Counted from the first letter of the stretch, positions 12,901 to 25,250 are shown. The stretch is 64,000 nucleotides of DNA from Hamiltosporidium tvaerminnensis (GCA_022605425.2 JAKIMF020000001.1:1242501-1306500); one strand, 5' to 3'. Made by a program: numbers and translations. Notes: generated by a model from the sequence alone, not told the origin.

Positions 12901-13560
12901 CAGACCAGAATATTTATTTTAGATGAGATAAAAATCGAATAATCACCGTTATTATAGGAATCGCATCTCATGACTCACCTCAATAAATGAGATTAAGAAA
13001 TTATGAAAATTGACACACTATACCTGTCTTGAATCTTGTTTTTATCCGGAATTATGGGTTAATGTTTTATGTGATAAACTGGAACAAAATTTGTAAAAAC
13101 GACGATAGAATGTACCTCTAGAAACCATACGATACCTTTGAATTAAAGGCATGCATTTAGTTTGCATTAGTTAAAAAGACAGTCAAGATATATTTCTGAT
13201 CGCCGAATAAGTCATAAACTAAAACCAAGGCCAAGTGACTTGAGAAAAGGCTTTATTGGTTGTTATTGAAGACCCCGGGAGGTATAAACAACGAACACTT
13301 CTCTTAAAGCAAATTAATAACCAAGGAAATGGTAACAAACATGATGACAAGAAATATTTTACAATTATTATAGATAGTGTAACCTAATTGAAAGAACCGA
13401 TAACTAACGTAAATGAAGAATCTGATTTCGATGAAGACGTTAAAATAGTCAATTTGGCTGAATAATTTATTCAAATACAAAAAAAACTGTAGCACGAATT
13501 CATATTCAATGAACTTAAGAGGCAAAAATTCTCGCTTAAATATATTGAGTCAAGAATATT
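9950..13560 (+). mobile_element. R2-like LINE, near full length (copy B, decayed)
   Basis: Collinear with the element at 31150-34975. Position 10380-10520 matches its N-terminal coding part (CACCTTGTC... like 31750-31850). The frame at 10626-10820 reads IIQVTEIYYD and SGFSGRNIKRKI, against IIQGAQVCYD and SAWKENIESKI in the better copy. Position 11610-11700 matches the segment between RT motifs A and B. Position 12900-12970 matches the RPDIFILDK region, and 13385-13470 matches the acidic tail. Stops and indels are everywhere. It separates family copies A3 and B4. Confidence 0.6.
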
Positions 13561-15180
13561 GTATCAGACTGGATCATTATAGCATCAATTTTCTTGGTAA
13601 TTGGGTATTATAAAGATGTTTAAAGATCTATGTTCAATTCAGTTAAGTATTTATAGGAGGAATTTTTTTTCCAGAAAAAGCGATCACTCTTTTTAAATAA
13701 TACCACAATTGGTTTCTCCAAGTGAAAAATAGGAATGTGATACTTTCAAATTAATTAACAACACAGAAAAATACGGTCTTTTGATTTTAATGACAGAAAA
13801 ACACTATTATGTATAGAATAATCACAAAATGATAGGTTTTGTAAAAAATTTTAAGCATATAATAGTTTGGTTACAATGTAGTCAAAAATAAGATATTTAT
13901 GAATACCAGTACCTAAATTAAAATTTCCGTAAGCAATCAGTTATACAGTAAATTTATAGATTCATAAAGATGTATTAGAAAAAAATTTGTCATGAAGATA
14001 ATTCTTCAGGTAAGGTGAACAAATAATAGAAAATAAAAAGTTTAGAAGATGATATATAATGGGCTATCGTCTTTGACCAGTTTAAACTTATACGAGTTAA
14101 TACTTACGGTAAATTAAATCAAATTTAAAGCTGCCTTGCAACTATAAAATTTTAAGTTTTAATTATACGTTATAGCTAGAAAGTTTATTCAGCATAAGAA
14201 TAATAAATTTCTTTTAAAATAAGCAGATAATTGTTTGAATACAAATTATAAATAATACTTTATTGTTACTATGATCTGTTTTAAGTAAAATATCAAAAAA
14301 TGGCATCTAAATGAACCAACTTTTTTGATTGCATTTCGCAAAACTCACAAATCTTAAAGATTTAATTGATATATTTTATGTATTTAATAGATATTTCTGT
14401 TGATTATAATTTTTTTAAAACCTACATGATTGATCTGCTTTCATTTTATAGATCAGCCTCTAGAAGCCTCTTTTTTTTCTATTAACTTTGTGATTTTTGC
14501 AGTTCGCATATTTTCTCTTGCTTCTTCTTTCTACTTATAAAATAAAATATCTGTTTTTTATGTTTTATGAATAGAACATTTCAATTTTATAGCAATGTAC
14601 AGGGTCTTCGAAAGAGAATAATACCTAATAATCTATTCAAAAATAAAAATTGGAAGCATTATGTAAGATTCTGTTTTTTTATAAATTTTAACAAGTTGAT
14701 TCAAATCTGAGATAATTACATAATATACAAAACAGACCAACAAATCAACCGAAAGTAGAATGATAACTTTAATAGCAACAAAATCAAATTTATGTTGAAC
14801 AGTTTTTTCAAATCTCTAATTTTTTATATCTTCATTGGACTTGAATGGTCTTTTATTCCAAAAATAATATTTAGTTTTATTCTTTATTTGCGGTGAGTAC
14901 ACGAATCTCAACTAAAAACCACCAAGCCTTATTCTTTACAGAAAAAATCCAAAATCTGCCATTTTTCCGTTTAACCTATTGAGAAAAAAATTTTACATAT
15001 ACTTTACAAAAAAATTACGGAAACAAAAAATGGAAGATTTAATTTTTACTGCAATCAATGCTTACTGTTAAGTAAGTTTGCAATAGCATAAATTATATTT
15101 AATTGAACACTTTTTTTCCTCAATAAAAAATATAAATTGATCAAAATTAAAGATAACTTTTTTTTAAAGATTTTTAAAAA
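13561..15180. other. AT-rich spacer, nothing recognised
   Basis: No coding signal, RNA gene or clear repeat. The end (from ~15100) grades into the conserved upstream flank of copy B4. Confidence 0.45.
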
Positions 15181-15242
15181 TTATTATTTCCTTATAGGCC
15201 AAATATATTATTAAAGATTTTATAAAAGAATAAAATTTATGA

Positions 15243-15282
15243 TCTAGATTGATTCATATAGATTTATGCCTATAAAAACAAT
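15243..15282 (+). promoter_or_regulatory. Promoter remnant of family copy B4
   Basis: TCTAGATT at 15243-15250 and TATAAAAACAAT at 15271-15282, 29 nt before the ATG at 15300. The position matches the other copies although the TATA-like box has diverged. Confidence 0.5.
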
Positions 15283-15299
15283 TCGTGAGTTCAGCCCTT

Positions 15300-15814
15300 A
15301 TGTCGAGTTGTAATGCTGATACAGAGGAAGGCCAAAGTGATAGATTTAATGAGAGAGAAAACAATGATTCTTTAGAGTTTGTATTCAACAACTTCTTAAG
15401 TTATTTATTCGAAACATATTTTGTAGATATACAGAACGTTATTCAATGTAAAAGAAATAAAATTATTGGATTGGTAGACCAAAAAATATTATCTAGTGAG
15501 ATAGAGGAAATTCTTTCACGAAATGCGAACCACAAATTAACTATATTTAAAAAATTTTAAGTTTAAATCATAAAATGGACTACGTTCAAAGTTTTAGTAT
15601 AAAATTAAATACAGAAAATTTGTTGAATGATGCCAAGGATATTCCTATAGCTTTTTCAAAAAGAGAAATGCATTTTTATGAGATGATACTAAAGGTTAGC
15701 AGAATGGCGACTAAAAAAATGAGATTTTCTTTGGCAAATTTATTAAAAGAAATACTCGAAAACGGTATTAGGACTATGCAAGAAGATTTGTATGAAATTA
15801 GAAGGATATGTTAA
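15300..15814 (+). pseudogene. Tandem family copy B4, frameshifted
   Basis: The first part (MSSCNADTEEG..., YLFETYF, ILSRNANHKL) runs in one frame from the ATG at 15300 to a stop at 15558-15560. The second part (KMDYVQSF..., SKREMHFYEM, ending KRIC-like) is in a different frame up to 15814. The break lies in an A-rich run near 15550 and is explained by a single-base indel. An in-frame GTG at 15285 exists, but the ATG at 15300 is the position conserved in the family. Middle and C-terminal sequence match copy B2 best (subtype B). The usual RETxxNE reads REMHFYE, so the copy is also diverging by substitution. Confidence 0.75.
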
Positions 15815-16650
15815 TCATGCTGCCTTAAATGATTAAAAAGTTTTTTAAATTTGTTATAATTTGTAATTATACCTATAAATAATCTAAAAATATGCCGCAG
15901 TATTTTAAAATAATTTCGTTGTTAAAAGGTATAATGTTCATGTTTTCGCCTTATTCTTCAACTTCATGCTTCGTTTAAGTTTAACATTTTCTCGATTTCG
16001 AATCAATAAGTAGAATTTGAGGAGCTACAACGCAACGTGGGATCCATAGTTTCATATTTTATGCTTCAAATGTTCTTATACTCCGGCTTCTTTGTGTAAT
16101 AAGACCTTATGTCGGTTATGTCTCCAGATTTTCTTATGCCACTTCCAAATACCATTTCCGGTTTCCCCTGACCCTTCTCTAGATTCAATTTTCCTCTACA
16201 AAGAACTAAATCATTTAACTGCTTTTGTGGTACTATTGACTGCAAGTATATAAATTTTCTCGCTTTATAAAAACAATAAGGTACATTTTATATTATTTAT
16301 TATAATATAATATAATACAATACAATGCAGCACAATACAATGCAATATCAGTCTATCATATATGGGATCAGTCTCGATATTGCATTTATAAATAAGACTC
16401 AAACTGTCGATGTTAAAGCCCGTTCACCAGGTTTTTGATTCAAAAGATCCAAGAGAATTTTCCATGTAATTCTGACTCAAATATACGCAATCTAAATTAA
16501 TTTCTTTGCAGAAACATATTCAGTCTATTAATACTGATGTAGAAAAACATTTTTGGGTGACATACCAGAAAATAGAAAGACGAAAATAGGATGGATGAAA
16601 AGAGCGTAAACTTTTGTACAAGATTCCGCTCTAGTTTTCTATATTTTTTT
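15815..16650. other. Spacer with short microsatellite
   Basis: 15820-15930 resembles the 3' flank of copy B2. A degenerate (AATAC/AATAT)n microsatellite sits at about 16290-16350. The stretch 16020-16220 is less AT-rich than its surroundings but shows no frame or family I recognise. Confidence 0.45.
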
Positions 16651-19600
16651 CTTTCCAATAAACAAAAAAAGACTTTGGAAAATAATCAGGAAACGAAAAT
16701 GTAACTACATTTTAAGCTCAATACATTTAGCCAGCTATATAAACTACGCGTTCTCTTCATCTTTAGTTTCTTCCTGCGATACATCGAATTCATAAACCCC
16801 AATAGACCTGCATAATGGACGAAGAATAGCGTTCAATCTCACTAAACCCCGATGACCTTTTAAAAACCAAATAACGGAAATTGCAGAAATCTCGTTTGAA
16901 TACTGACAAGGATTTGAAAAATGACATGGATTAACATGAATAAGCCTTTAGGTTACAACTTATAATTTTTATACTGCAAGTATCAATGATTTATGAAAAT
17001 TTAAGACGCGATTTAATGAAAAAAATATATAAAAGATGAGAATATGTGCAAACTAGATTGACTTTTTATTAAATTTGCCATTTTTATTGACTGAAAAACC
17101 AGATAACCGTGAGAGATAAGATGAGAAATCAATTTCGAGAAACTTCCGAGAAGAAAATTCAATTCAGGGAGATCTGAAAAAGGTAAAAAAAAATTCTACG
17201 TATAAGACATCTTGATGTACTTTATTAGAATAATCCGTTAATACGAAAGCTTATTACGTGCATAATTACGGGTGTCCGCGCATCATAAAGCTGACAAGAT
17301 GTTATGCCAATTCAAAACATGAAAGATATTCAGATTACTAGAATGACAAGATGCAAATTAAAATTCAAGATATTATAGATTACATTTAGTCTTTATAACA
17401 TATAGATACAAATACTCACTATAGACAAAAGGAAATATCTGAATACAATAATATTTCGGTCTAATTTAAAAAGATCGGACTAAAAAATTATTTATCTATA
17501 TTTTAAAGAGAAGGTGTATGTTTTATGTACAAAAATATACTATCATAAAGGTAAAAATTAGTTCGAAAAATGAAAATTTTAGTCTTGAAATATTAAGATT
17601 TATTATTATGGATTTCTTCAAACTTATTAAAGTTTAGAATACAAAAATCTGATATGTGTAAGGTTTTAGACGCACAATTTTGAACAAAAAATTTAAGGAA
17701 ATAAAAATTGCATGGCTATGGACCGGATAATTATGAAGACATATCTTCTGTACAGAATAAGTTCATAAAAAAAATGTTCAAAATACCTCAAAGTTTCTAA
17801 AATTATCAGTATTGTTGGCTTGTTAGAAAGAAATTTGCGAATTCTAAAAGTATATTTATGATAGTACCAAACTTTCTTTTCAATGAAACACATTAGCTTA
17901 TCTGTATTATCTAACCAAAGTATTAAACTCTGCAAAAATCCAAAAGGAATCTCTCACGTTAAATGAGTAAGTTTAAATAAAACCTTTAAATGTTTATGGC
18001 GAGATATGTTACAAAAGTCGTTTAAATTAATATATGAGATGTTTTTGCTTCTAGCTCAGAATAAATATGAGCTGTAATCGTGATAAGGGGAACAAAAAGA
18101 TGGTTAATCGGACATTTATCTTCATTAAGTAAATGCTGAAGACTGGAAAAGAATATTGATTTATGCCAAAAAAAAACATATGATTAAATTAGACCCGTTT
18201 TCTTCCTAAAATGCACAATTCTGAACTTTCTATAACGGAGCCAAAACTCATTAAGAAGAATATATAGAAATAAAAAATTATATCTAGCGGGACCTAGGAA
18301 AAATGAAAAGTAATATTATGAGAACGTTATAAAAAAAGATAGTTTGCCACTTCTGCTTTTATACCTTTTTAAGCTGATAAAGAAATCATTTTTAGATTTC
18401 AGAAAGTTAAAAGTATTTTTGATGTATTTTATCACACGACTAATCAATTCTGGTTCCTTAATGATCTTGGGTTTCTTTATTCCAGTTTAAGACGTAAATC
18501 CATTAGAGTTGGTGTTGGAATCTTTAAAAATATCGCCTTATAACAAATAAAAATTTGGTATCAAATTAAAAAGTTTTGACAAAATCTATGCTGTATAAAG
18601 TGTTCCTGTTTGTAATTGTTTACGAAATAATGGAAGATACTAGGTGGTCCGATAATTAGCTAAATAAAGACATATAACCAAATCAAGATTGGAAAAACTT
18701 TGCTGGATAAAATGAAAAGCGAAAGATTAAAATTCTACAGTTGATCAATATGCTATATTGCAATAACTAGCACTTGGTGGCATTTGACACAAACTGTTAC
18801 ACTTCTTAGCGTTAATTTATGTGGTAAAGACTGTTATGAAGAGCAAAGGCTCGGTCTTGACCTATGATTTTATAGCGTTTGTATAATTCTGAAAAATAAT
18901 CATGAAGGGCTTATAAGGTTTTCAGTTATGAAAAAAAAAACCAAAATTTTCAAAACCTTGATTGCTTTGCTCAAACCAAAACTGTGTCAACCAAAAGAAC
19001 CGCGATTCACAAAGATAAAATGCAAACAAAATCCCCTTGTAGCAATAGAATGCTTCATAAAATTTAGATATAGTTTAGACAAAAAATTCAATAGAAAGAA
19101 TTTAGAAAAGTAAAACTTAACCAATAAATAACGAAATGAAAATAGGAAAACCTAATTTGAAGCCAAATAATCGAAGAAAAATATTCTTGTTTTTCCTGTT
19201 GACTAGCTTGAAAAAGTTGAAGAAGTAGAATATTTAGTTACGCGATGCAGCCCTTTTTAGCTTAGCTAGAATGAAATGAATTATAGAGAGCAGAAGCTGA
19301 TAAACTCGTAATGTTCTGGATGAACGTTAGATAAATTAGTAAGTAGATAAAAAAGGTTTCCCTGTAGCTAAATAAGATAACATAATGAATTACTTAGGTT
19401 TATACATCTTTTCTTTCTGAATAGAAACAAATTTTACTTTCTACACTGAATTTTCATCCACACATTTATTGTTATGCTTGAAAACGAATATGCAGAAATA
19501 GAAGTATAAACATAAGAAACAAAGAGGTTAATATTCGGAATAATAGAAAAGATATATCCATTTTAGATAAAACTAAAAATAAGATTAATCTCATTAGAGT

Positions 19601-20200
19601 GGAAATTAATTCCCAGGATTTTCTCCAGAAAATTTATAATTCAAAACCCAAATTCTAACGTATTAAACAATAATCTGGTCTTATTTGTACATGAAATGAT
19701 GGGATACTTAATTATGCGTTAACCAGGGTCTGTATTATGATATAATAACATAGTATTATAAAAAAAAAGCATGTAACCGTAGATTTATTAGCATACAAGC
19801 AGTCTAGTTTATAAGGAAACAGTCGAATCTAATTTTTTTAATCGACAAAATACATGGTTCCGGATAAAATTCCAAGGAAAGTTTTAAATCTTTTTCAATA
19901 ATTGATTCACAAAGATCCGAGCTGGATGAGAAACACATACCTTCGAGAAAACAAGCAAGTTCGCGAATATTATATTTCAACTAAAATAGAAAGAATGCGA
20001 TTATTTTTCTAGATTGGCTTGTCTATTTAAAATCCCAATATTAAATTCATATGTAAAGCTAGATTTACAAAGAGATGAAAATACAGTGATTAGGGCAATA
20101 GGAAAATAGAAAAAATGTTTTTTGCACGGAAATGGAATAAATAAATAAGATTTGGATTAGAATTTAAATAATTATATTTAAAAAATATTATCAGCTTACC
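16650..20200 (+). mobile_element. R2-like LINE, near full length (copy C, heavily decayed)
   Basis: Collinear with the element at 31150-34975 but more worn. 16770-16820 resembles its GC-richer 5' part. 18270-18320 matches the RT segment (GGGACCTAGGAAAAATGA against GGGCCTGAAAAAATCATGA). 18445-18480 is the eroded FxDD box region. 18960-19110 corresponds to the CCHC finger region, and 19530-19620 to the RPD-containing endonuclease region (ATCCATTTTAGATAAAAC). The small frame at 18928-19113 is only a surviving piece of the finger region. It lies between copies B4 and A5. Confidence 0.5.
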
Positions 20201-20279
20201 ATTGTTATAGTTACAAAACGTAAAGATTCAAGCTTAAGTAAAAACATGTTAACAATTAACAAATGTAATTAGACTTTTT

Positions 20280-20540
20280 TAGCCCACCAAGTCGGGAGCA
20301 GAATTGGTTTGAGTATTCTCTGCTTGTCAGTAAGAAGCGACTAAAAGGGACTGGCCCTCTATGTTGAGATTAGGCGACAGGCTAATAACCCAACCATTAA
20401 AACTACCTTGTTACGAAACCCGAAAAGGTAATTAAATCCACTTAAAAAAGGCCATTGGAGGGAGGGTATTACAGAAGGGAAACCAAGGATAGTACAGGGC
20501 TTAGTTTCAAAGATGAATGAATGAATGTTCAGGAACTTTA
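20280..20540 (+). mobile_element. Terminal piece of an RTE-like LINE with a GAAT-type tail
   Basis: A short block distinctly richer in GC than its neighbours, with GGGACTGGCCCTC, GGCGACAGGCTAATAACCC and GTTACGAAACCCG, ending in (GATGAATGAATGAATG) at about 20511-20526. From memory this style of block plus a 4-nt tandem tail is seen at ends of RTE-type LINEs of arthropods. I cannot search for it. It is far less eroded-looking than the LINE copies around it. The - strand frame across it (20359-20547) has no coding support. Confidence 0.35.
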
Positions 20541-21300
20541 TAAACAATTATCTCTTCATATATACTTTGGTTTTTATCGTTCAATAAATTCGTTGTTATC
20601 ATTAGAAATGTTATTTTATCCAATTAACTATTCAGGTTTATATGTTCTGTCAAGCAAACTGCCTATATAGTAAAAAGAACATTTAGTTTAAGGCATTCCT
20701 CAAAAAATACTTGTACAATGGAATAGACTTTTGTGTGATTAAAAAATATAAGGCTATATAACTATTGGAAAGTACTCATGAAACTATTTGTGAACAGTGG
20801 CAGATTATATATATTGCATTTATGTAGATTCCGTTTAAAACATTTAGTTTCTCTTAAAACTATACAACATATAACATGACTAAACAAAGAATATATCCTA
20901 GAAACAAAAATTTTCCTTGAATCAAACTAAATTTACCGTAAAAAATTTTCTTTTGAATAATTTGACATCTACTTTTAACATAATTTTTCTTATAATGCAC
21001 TGTTTATTTTCTCTTACATATTTTGAGGTAATAATTTATAAATCAGTAAAGTAGTCGATCTGTATTTTCAGTGGCTACCAAATTTGTTGCAATTTGTCAT
21101 TTAAAGCCTGCCAAGAAAAATTTTAATACTTTTAATACTAGATTATCATTTAAGAATAAAATCCATGTTAATTATTTTATTGCAATATAAGGTTGTTCCT
21201 TATTCAAACTTCCGATTGGAATGGAGAATCTATTGTATTTTTTACATTCATTCTATCATAAAAAACATTTAATTTATCGAAATTGATAAATGATTTCTTT
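20541..21300. other. AT-rich spacer, nothing recognised
   Basis: No gene seen; the right end is the conserved upstream flank of copy A5. Confidence 0.45.
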
Positions 21301-21382
21301 TTTATTGATTTTTTAATAATATTTTTATTCCTAATAAGTTAAATTATATATTAAAGATTAAAAAATAGAATTAAAACGCTGA

Positions 21383-21424
21383 TCTAGATTGCGTTAAATT
21401 AAATTATATTTCTATAAATATAAT
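21383..21424 (+). promoter_or_regulatory. Promoter of family copy A5
   Basis: TCTAGATT at 21383-21390 and TATAAATATAAT at 21413-21424, 29 nt before the ATG at 21442. The boxes are perfect matches to copy A1. Confidence 0.55.
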
Positions 21425-21441
21425 TTACAAGTTGACCTCAT

Positions 21442-21958
21442 ATGTCGCATTGTGAATCAGATTCAGAAGAAAGTCCAACAAAAAACACGAGCGAAAACTC
21501 GAAGGAATGTATATTCAATAATGAATTTAAAAATATATTGAATAACTTGTTTGAAACATACTCCATATATATACAGGCTATAGTAGATTTACAAAGTGGG
21601 AATTAATCATGAACCTAGATATATTAGTAAGAATGAACTAATAGAGATCTTAATTTCCATTGCTGAATTTAAATTGTTATGTTTTAAAGAATTGCATTTT
21701 CTTGAGCCTATTACGAAGTATGAATTGAATTTTTGTGTCAATATAAATTGTAAAACCCAATGTTCAAGCCAGGATTTGCAGTCTATTTATAACGTTTTTA
21801 ATGAGCGAGAACTAATGTATACTGAAATGTTATTTCGTTTCAACAAATTAGCCATTGAAATGAATAAATGCGAATTGTGTAAATTTTTAAATCGTACAAT
21901 ATCAGAAAATTTAGAATTTCAATCAGTAAATGTTAAAAAATTAAAAGAGGCATTTTAA
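21442..21958 (+). pseudogene. Tandem family copy A5, frameshifted
   Basis: From ATGTCG at 21442 the frame gives MSHCESDSEESP..., then NILNNLFETYSIYIQAI, and stops at 21604-21606. The remainder (YISKNELIEILISIAEFKL..., NERELMYTEML, ending VKKLKEAF) continues in the +1 frame to 21958. The shift is at the short G run around 21598-21600 and looks like a single inserted base. The remaining sequence is well preserved and the promoter is perfect, so this is either a recent break or a base-calling slip. The frame from 21596 alone lacks the N-terminal half. It groups with A1 and A3. Confidence 0.75.
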
Positions 21959-22249
21959 AGAAAAGGTTTGTGTAATTAAAGGTTATATTTTATACGTCTA
22001 AACGAATGAAACTTTGCAAACTTTTTTATATGTTCTTCTATTCGAAAATAACATAAATTCTCACTTTAATATTCGTCAAGGTCTACTCGGGTAGTATTAT
22101 TTCCTATTTGCTTGCTTTTTATCCATAATAGAAAAAATTACGATCTATTGAACCTTCATTCATGTAAAATTTTACATTAAAACTATTAATATCTAGACAT
22201 ATTCAACTCGGAAATATCATTTATTTTGGGTGGAGTTGTTAAAAAAAAC

Positions 22250-22915
22250 AATTTTATATCCAACTCTTGATTATTTTCTGACAAAATGTTCAAATTCGGA
22301 ATAACAGACCCGACATATATATTTTAGATAAGAAGAAGAATAAGATAACACTCATTGAAGTAGGAATAACCTCCCAATATTCAATTCAAATAGTTGAAAC
22401 TAAAAAACTTAGGAAGTATGACCTGCTAGCCAAATATTTGGGTCTTATTTATAAGTGTAGTGTTGAGATAATCCCTTATGTGATGACCTGGGACGGTATT
22501 GTGAAAATATCATAAATCTCATCTTAAAAGACTAGAAATACCCATGAATGTAGAGGCATACATTCAGTCTATAGTACTTAAGAAGACAGTCGAAACAATT
22601 TCCTTTGATCGACGAAGAGGACTTGAGTCAGGACTAAATGCCGAAGAGAGCTGGGAGAGAGCGTCAATGGGTGTTATTATGACAGCAGAGATGCACGGGG
22701 AACCAACACCCTCTTTAAAAGAAGAGAAGAGAGAGGAAGATGGTGCAAAAAATTTTAAACCGAAAAATAAAGCACCCCTTATTTCACAAGGAGGAACTAC
22801 TTTAGAGGAGCCGACCAATAACATAAATGAAGAGTCGGATTTGGAAGAAGAGACAAAAGTGGTTAAAGAGGTAGAAGAAAACATATAAAAATGGTAAAAA
22901 TATTTTAACCCAAAA
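22250..22915 (+). mobile_element. R2-like LINE, 3' fragment (copy D)
   Basis: Matches the last ~600 bases of the element at 31150-34975. It carries GACCCGACATATATATTTTAG (RPDI region), then LIEVGI at about 22351-22368, then the YVMTWDGIV region at 22479-22502. The frame 22544-22888 reads NVEAYIQSI, ISFDRRRGLESG and an acidic tail with EEPTNNINEES. The 114-residue frame is therefore the C-terminal tail of a transposon protein, not a gene. The endonuclease acidic residue following RPD is Glu here (22357-22359). Confidence 0.7.
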
Positions 22916-23975
22916 TTTTTTCAAATATAAATTTTCTGACAAAAAAAACTTTAGCCTCATTTAGTATTAATGCTATTTAAATTTTGTCTCATTATTTGAA
23001 ATTATAATTCAATCTGTATATCATAAATTACTGATTTGCTAGCAACTATACCTTACTTAGATACTTATTCCATTCCTAGTTTGCTTTTCGGTGTAGAGGA
23101 TGAACAACTGAAAATTTTCTATTTGTTTCTTTTGATATGTTTAAACTCGGAATTATAGGGGATCTGCCTATGAATCAGGTGTGGTTTATATCTCACTAAA
23201 ATATCAACATAATTTTCACACCAATTATAAGCATTCGTGGCATATCTGATGGTTTTTAATGTGGTTGTTCTCTCACCACCCTTGCAACTATATAATTTAT
23301 TTTAAATAAAGTCTGAGCTATAAAAAAATAATAATTTGTTTAGATTTAAAAAATTAAAATTCAATCTCGTTTGAATCAAAAACTTCAAAATTATTCATTT
23401 AAAACAAATTTTGGGTAGTTACTTACTCCTAAGCGTTAAATATTTTTACGGGGCTTAGCTTTCTAGCTATATTTCTTCATTATCTTCTATTCGCATTAAA
23501 CTTTTCTTTCACGGAAAAAAATGTCTGTTATATTTTTTTAACACCTACAAGTATATCATAGAAAAGCAAAAATTCATTATTTATATCATAGTAGAATATA
23601 TGTAATGAAAAAACGATAAAGTATCTCTTTGCTCTATCTATTCTTCATTATGAATCTATATTGTATTTTGATTATTTAAAGCTTCTCAGTTTTGTTTATA
23701 GAGAAGTCTAAACTAAAATTTTTCTTCCTAAATATAACCTAATAATTTTTTTAATATATTTTTTTTTGCTTAAATTTTACCTATTTAATAAAATATTATT
23801 GAATTGCACACACAAATTTTTTCATAAATTTCCCGTTGAAAACAATTGCAGTCCTTTAAATATTGATTTCCACCTCTTTAACCACCAAAAATTATTTTTC
23901 CAAATTCTACTTTTCTTTTATATCTCTCGTTAGTTTTTCTAGTGTGGTTCCATCATTTGAAATAGAGGTGTATTA
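22916..23975. other. AT-rich spacer, nothing recognised
   Basis: About 1 kb with no coding or structural signal that I can support. Confidence 0.45.
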
Positions 23976-25250
23976 TTTTGTGTTTTAATATTTTTAACAT
24001 TATCTTCTCAATACTAGCTTATCTGAAAGAAAGTAGAGATTTTTTATACATTTTTGCTTTTTTAAAACATTTAATGACACTCGATTCTGGGTCTCATCAG
24101 CAGTTGGTTCCGACCCAGTGTTCTTCATTCTATAAAAGAAATTATTTGCACCGTCTTCTTCAGTACTATTTACTAATTGCATGCCTTTATTTCTGGGTAT
24201 TTGCAGTCTATTGACGTATTTCACGTGGTGTTTACAAATACAGTTCCTGGTCATCACATACGCGATTATATCAACACTAAATCGATAAATAAAACCCAAA
24301 TCATTGGATTGTAACCCAAATATACGGGTTGCCATTTAAACAACTAAATACAAATCTTTAATGTGATTCTAATCCCCCGTTTTAATATTATAGGATTTTT
24401 CATCTGAAATAAATATATCAAGTGTATAGTTCCGAATTTCGAAATCTGGTTTTACGTAAGTGTCCCCTCTTGGTTCCACATACTCACTTTAATAATTTCG
24501 TGAACTGGTGTGCCTTTTTATTAGTTTTGAGAAGCCAAATGTATGTGTGTTTAGAAGAAATTGAAGGCATCCAACCCTTCACTAAACGGTTTGATCTAGA
24601 CATCTTCGAGTATTTTCTCGCTTCCTGTCGCAAATTCCTCTAAGTTATTACTGGGCTTTCTGTTGCCAAATGTCTAGTGGTGAGGATATCGCAATTTAAT
24701 ATGAAGAGCCGGTTTCATCCCCAGTTAGTGCACTCTTATAATTCGTTCGAAAAGTTTGCGTGTGTCTGACAACTAAACTTATCAAAAGAAAATTGTATTT
24801 GGAACGCCTATAACTTGACGAACCTATTATTATTCGCTGGATTGAGCATCCGTGGGGAAGAAGCGATCTATTAGATAAATAAATTATCGGACTTATGGCT
24901 GTTTGATTCGTCTTCGTTCGCATACCAGAATACGTTTCTATCCTGAATATAGTAAACTTTGCTTGATATTTGAGCTTAATATTCTCTTTCTTTGGCCATT
25001 TTGGTTTTTATTTACACGTAATAATCTATTTCTTCTTGTATTATATAACTTGGAATGTTGTTTTATTTCTATATGGTTATATAATTTGCATGTGCTCTTT
25101 CTTAAAATTTTCTTGTGACTTCCCTTCCAAAGCTATGGTTTACTTTGATACGGCTCTTTTACCGGTGCATTATGCGTCTTTTTAATATTCTCAACCTTAT
25201 AGAATACTGCTTTTCGAGCTAATGTTTTTTTACTTTTTTTTGAGTACTTC
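23976..25250 (-). mobile_element. R2-like LINE, 3' half (copy E, reversed)
   Basis: On the - strand the frame 24335-24000 contains YVMTRNCIC and VKYVNRLQIPRN, against YVMTWDGIV and VKRLQIPIN of the better copy. Around 24690 the - strand reads HCDILTTRHLAT, the equivalent of HCNTSRKTVDHLAT in the CCHC finger. At 25150-25190 the - strand matches the AAAAGATACATCGACCAGAAG stretch (33776-33796). Open frames on both strands here are fragments of this decayed copy. Confidence 0.6.

Noticed and set aside
22544-22888. 114-residue acidic protein as an independent gene
   Set aside because: It matches the C-terminal tail of the R2-like LINE and follows its endonuclease region in order.
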